Assembly: GCA_964586145.1 (NCBI GenBank)
Contig: CAZPHH010000100.1
Span: forward strand, 1-17,147
Source: JAFGJQ01 sp964586145
GTDB taxonomy: Bacteria; Planctomycetota; Phycisphaerae; UBA1845
Direction: 5' to 3'
Length of the DNA: 17,147 bases
In this document: one piece after another, positions 14,289-17,147 of the stretch
Layout: each line of letters opens with the position of its first letter
Numbering within the stretch: the stretch's first letter is position 1
Program-made: the position numbers and the translations under genes
Notes under the pieces: model-generated
Told to the model about the DNA's origin: nothing
What the model saw: only the letters and a program-made list of their open reading frames with translations
The model's database searches: none

Positions 14289-17126
14289 ATGACCGCCGCC
14301 GAACTGGAGCGCTTCGCCGAGAAGTACCAACTGGCCCGCGGGGCCGCGCTGCAGTCGAATTTCGAGCGCGGGACGGCCGGGCTGGAGGTTGAGTGGAACG
14401 TCAGCAATGCCGCGTTCCGCCCGCTGCACCATGTGGGCGCGGGGCCGGCGGCCCGCTCGTTCAGCGAGGTGCTGCGCCGCGACTTTATCCCGCCGGCGCT
14501 GGCCGACCGCAACGAGCTCGAAGTGTTCCACTGGATGACCGAGTGGATCACGCGGCCCTACTACGACCTGCGCGGGGCGCTGTTCGAGGCCCGCATCCTC
14601 GAGGGCTGCATGCTGAACGCACTCAACGCGGCCAGCTTCTCGTTCGGCGAGCGGCTGTACCCGTGGCACGGCAACGTGCTGTGGCCGCTCGAGGTGGCGT
14701 ACGACTCGATCCCGCACGAGTGGGAACTGACCAAGCGCCGCTACCTGGAACGCTGCGTCGACCTGTTCGGCGGCGCCCTGGCCACGGCGGGTGTGCACGT
14801 GAACGTGTCGCTGCCGGAGCCGCTGTTCTCGCTGGACTTCCTGCACCAGCCCGGCGACGGCAGCGGGGCGAGCACGCCGGCGGCCTTCCGCGATGCCGCG
14901 TACATCCGCGGGGCGCGCGTCCTGCGGGCCTTCGCGGCCCTGTTCAACGCGACGGGAGCGGCCTCGCCGCTGCGGGCCGAGTGGCGAGACGGGCGCGCCG
15001 TGATCGTGCTCACCGAGTGCGACTCGAACCGGCTGGCACGCTTCCCCAACCCGGCCAACCTGGACGTGCCCGACCTGTACCGCAGCCACGCGGACTACGT
15101 GCGCATCTCGACGGACCTGGTGCGGCGGCGCGTCCGCTTCGGCAACAACAACTGGACGCCGACCCGCGCCCGCTCCGACCGCACGGCGGTCGATGGCATC
15201 ATCCACCTCACCAGCGACGAGCTGCAGGACGTGTACCTCAAGGGCATCTACGGCGTCGGCGAGCACGACGTGGTCGAGCAGCTCGCCCAGCGCATCGAAA
15301 TGCAGAACATGATCACCCGCGTCGAGCTGCCCATGTCACGCGTGGAGATCCGCAGCGGCGAGGGCGGGCACGACTTCGCGCTCGACCTGGCCGACGTCGC
15401 CGTCAAGCAGCTCCTGCTGATCTGGAGCTACGCCGACCCGGAGGCCGGCGACGCCTTCCGCTACGACGCCGACGACGTGAAGCGGGCGCGGCGAAACGAG
15501 GCGCTGGCGGCCGAGCACGGCCTGCGGGCCACCATCGAGCACCCCTTCACGCACCGGTCGGTCACCCTGCGCGAGTTCCTGCGCTGGACGCTGGACGAGG
15601 TGCGGCCCCTGGCGAAGGCGCTGGGCTGGGAGGAATACCTGGTGCCGCTGGAGGCGCTGGCGGGCGGCGCGATGAACACGGCCGAGCAACTCCGCAACCG
15701 GCTGCGGCCGCACACCGACGGCCACGGGGTTGTGCCGGTGGCCGCCCTCCACGAGCTGGTCGAGGAGCGGCAGCAGCAGGTCGCCGCGAACGTCGCCGAG
15801 GCGCTCGAGCAGATCAGCACGCTCGGGCCCGAAACGGCCAAGCTGCGCGCGCTGCTGGGCCACGCGGCTGCGGCCGTGGCCGACGACCCGTCCGCGCCGA
15901 TCCACTTCCAGCCGCGGACGCCGGTCAGCGCGACGGTGGTGGGCGGCGACAAAACGGCCGAGATCGTCGAACTGGCCCAGCAGCTCATCCGCATCCCGTC
16001 AGTGACGAACTGCCCGCAGGAGCGGCTGGAGGAGGTGCAGCGCGCGGCCCGCTTCATCGCCGGCTGCCTGCGCGACGCCGGCGTGCCGCTGCGGTTCTTC
16101 GACAGCGGCAGGTACCCCGCCGTGCTGGCGCACTTCCCCGGCCGGCTGACGGCCCCGGTCATGCTCAGCGGCCACTTCGACGTGGTCGAACCGGCCACCG
16201 ACGATGGCGAGTTCGCGCCCCGGATCGACGGCGACTACCTCGTCGGGCGCGGCGCGGCCGACATGAAAACGGTCGTGGCCACCTACCTGGTGTGGATGCG
16301 CGACGTGCTGCGGCGCCGGCCGACGGTCTTCCCGCCCATCAACCTGCTGCTCGTCGGCAACGAGGAGAACGGCGAGACGGAGCCGATGGGCACGCCGCAC
16401 GTGCTGGACGTACTGGCCAACGGGCAGCAGTACACGCCGGGCCTGCTGATCGCCGGCGAGCGGACCGGCGAGGGCGGCACCGAGATGTTCGGCGAGATCT
16501 GCATCGAGAACCGCGGCGTGGTGCGGGTCACCTTCGTGGCCCGCGGCGAGCAGGCCCACACCGGCACCGCCGCTGGCGCGGCGGTCGTTGATCTGGGCGA
16601 CCGGATCATCGAGGCGCGCGACGCGGCGATGGCGATCCTGCGCAACCGGCTGACGCTGCAGGCGGCCGACGGCTGGAAGACCGACTGCCGCTTCCCGTTC
16701 CTCGCGGTGGGAACGCCGGGCGTCTACAACATCACGGCCGACAGCGCCCAGCTCGGGCTGGAGGTCCGGCCGATCCCGCAGGACGACGTCGAGACGCTGC
16801 TGGCGGACCTGCGCGACTGCGCGGAGGCGCAGGGGCTCGAGATGATCGTGCAGACGCGCGAGCCGGGCGTGGCCTGCCGGCGAGACAACCCCTACCTGCT
16901 GCCGCTGATCGACGCGGTGCGCGACGTCAGCGGCGCCGACCCGGTAATCGGGCGCAAGAAGCCCGGCACCAGCGGGCGGTTCGCGCCGCAGGGCCAGGCG
17001 GTGATCTGGGGCCAGACCGGCATCGGCCCGCACGCCCCGCGCGAACGGCACTTCATCCCCAGCATCCGCGGCTACTACGACGCGCTGGATCACTACGCCC
17101 GGCTGCTCGTCGATCGCGGCCTGTGA
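14289..17126 (+). CDS. Fusion: glutamate-cysteine-ligase-like domain + M20 metallopeptidase
   Basis: The 945-residue protein joins two enzymes. Residues 1 to about 530 resemble the glutamate-cysteine ligase (GCS) family, which makes a gamma-glutamyl amide using ATP: GLEVEWNVSN (31-40) matches the GxExE-type opening, and AGVHVNVSLPEPLFSLDFL (167-185) and RVELPMSRVEIRSG (344-357) fit later blocks. Residues about 555-945 are an M20 amidohydrolase (ArgE/DapE/CPG2 type) with all zinc ligands: H629 and catalytic D631 in SGHFDVV, D658 in GRGAADMK, base E692 with ligand E693 in NEENGE, E724 in AGERTG, and H915 in GIGPHAP. H757 in the dimerisation domain is also present. The linker is about 530-555. 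GGAG sits five bases before the ATG. The gene follows the aminotransferase by 31 bp. The stop is at 17124-17126, so the gene is complete. M20 assignment is firm; the ligase's amine acceptor is unknown. Confidence 0.85.
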   Translation: MTAAELERFAEKYQLARGAALQSNFERGTAGLEVEWNVSNAAFRPLHHVGAGPAARSFSEVLRRDFIPPALADRNELEVFHWMTEWITRPYYDLRGALFEARILEGCMLNALNAASFSFGERLYPWHGNVLWPLEVAYDSIPHEWELTKRRYLERCVDLFGGALATAGVHVNVSLPEPLFSLDFLHQPGDGSGASTPAAFRDAAYIRGARVLRAFAALFNATGAASPLRAEWRDGRAVIVLTECDSNRLARFPNPANLDVPDLYRSHADYVRISTDLVRRRVRFGNNNWTPTRARSDRTAVDGIIHLTSDELQDVYLKGIYGVGEHDVVEQLAQRIEMQNMITRVELPMSRVEIRSGEGGHDFALDLADVAVKQLLLIWSYADPEAGDAFRYDADDVKRARRNEALAAEHGLRATIEHPFTHRSVTLREFLRWTLDEVRPLAKALGWEEYLVPLEALAGGAMNTAEQLRNRLRPHTDGHGVVPVAALHELVEERQQQVAANVAEALEQISTLGPETAKLRALLGHAAAAVADDPSAPIHFQPRTPVSATVVGGDKTAEIVELAQQLIRIPSVTNCPQERLEEVQRAARFIAGCLRDAGVPLRFFDSGRYPAVLAHFPGRLTAPVMLSGHFDVVEPATDDGEFAPRIDGDYLVGRGAADMKTVVATYLVWMRDVLRRRPTVFPPINLLLVGNEENGETEPMGTPHVLDVLANGQQYTPGLLIAGERTGEGGTEMFGEICIENRGVVRVTFVARGEQAHTGTAAGAAVVDLGDRIIEARDAAMAILRNRLTLQAADGWKTDCRFPFLAVGTPGVYNITADSAQLGLEVRPIPQDDVETLLADLRDCAEAQGLEMIVQTREPGVACRRDNPYLLPLIDAVRDVSGADPVIGRKKPGTSGRFAPQGQAVIWGQTGIGPHAPRERHFIPSIRGYYDALDHYARLLVDRGL

Positions 17127-17147
17127 CACGCAGCGACCCGCTTCCGC

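Overview
The window is GC-rich bacterial DNA. The most likely source is a planctomycete-type bacterium (Planctomycetota, perhaps near the Phycisphaerae). That is an inference from four things: a 23S rRNA gene standing alone with its own promoter and terminator, a secreted octahaem cytochrome fused to HEAT and TPR repeats, two degenerate short-unit repeats between genes, and overall composition. No 16S sequence is present to confirm it.

Left part (1-5279), minus strand: a promoter with an A-tract (4932-4980), a leader of about 325 nt carrying boxA, a 23S rRNA gene (about 4601-1011), a short trailer and an intrinsic terminator (900-866) form one transcription unit. No 16S lies upstream, and neither a 5S nor a tRNA lies downstream before the terminator. 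The 23S gene is split by a 685-nt group I intron inserted after the position matching E. coli U1931. The intron encodes a single-motif LAGLIDADG homing endonuclease of 145 residues. Two inverted repeats bring the 23S ends together: a 19-bp perfect terminal/processing helix and an outer 28-nt helix that includes boxA itself. proC (pyrroline-5-carboxylate reductase) starts just past the terminator and runs off the left edge only a few codons short of the family's usual end.

Middle part (5280-8856), plus strand: a RidA-fold, FkbO/Hyg5 chorismatase-like protein is followed after 10 bp by a secreted octahaem c-type cytochrome with HEAT and TPR repeats. Facing it on the minus strand (12536-8915) is a MacB/LolD-type ABC exporter: ATPase first, then a large permease with two FtsX domains whose start overlaps the end of the ATPase gene.

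Right part (12537-17147): an intergenic stretch holds a REP-like palindrome, ten tandem degenerate heptamers and a sigma70-like promoter. The promoter drives a two-gene plus-strand operon: a class I/II PLP aminotransferase, then a 945-residue fusion of a glutamate-cysteine-ligase-like domain to an M20 metallopeptidase domain. A ligase and an amide hydrolase in one chain beside an aminotransferase suggests a protect-transaminate-deprotect pathway, by analogy with LysW-type lysine synthesis. This is the best candidate here for an undescribed system; the function is inference.
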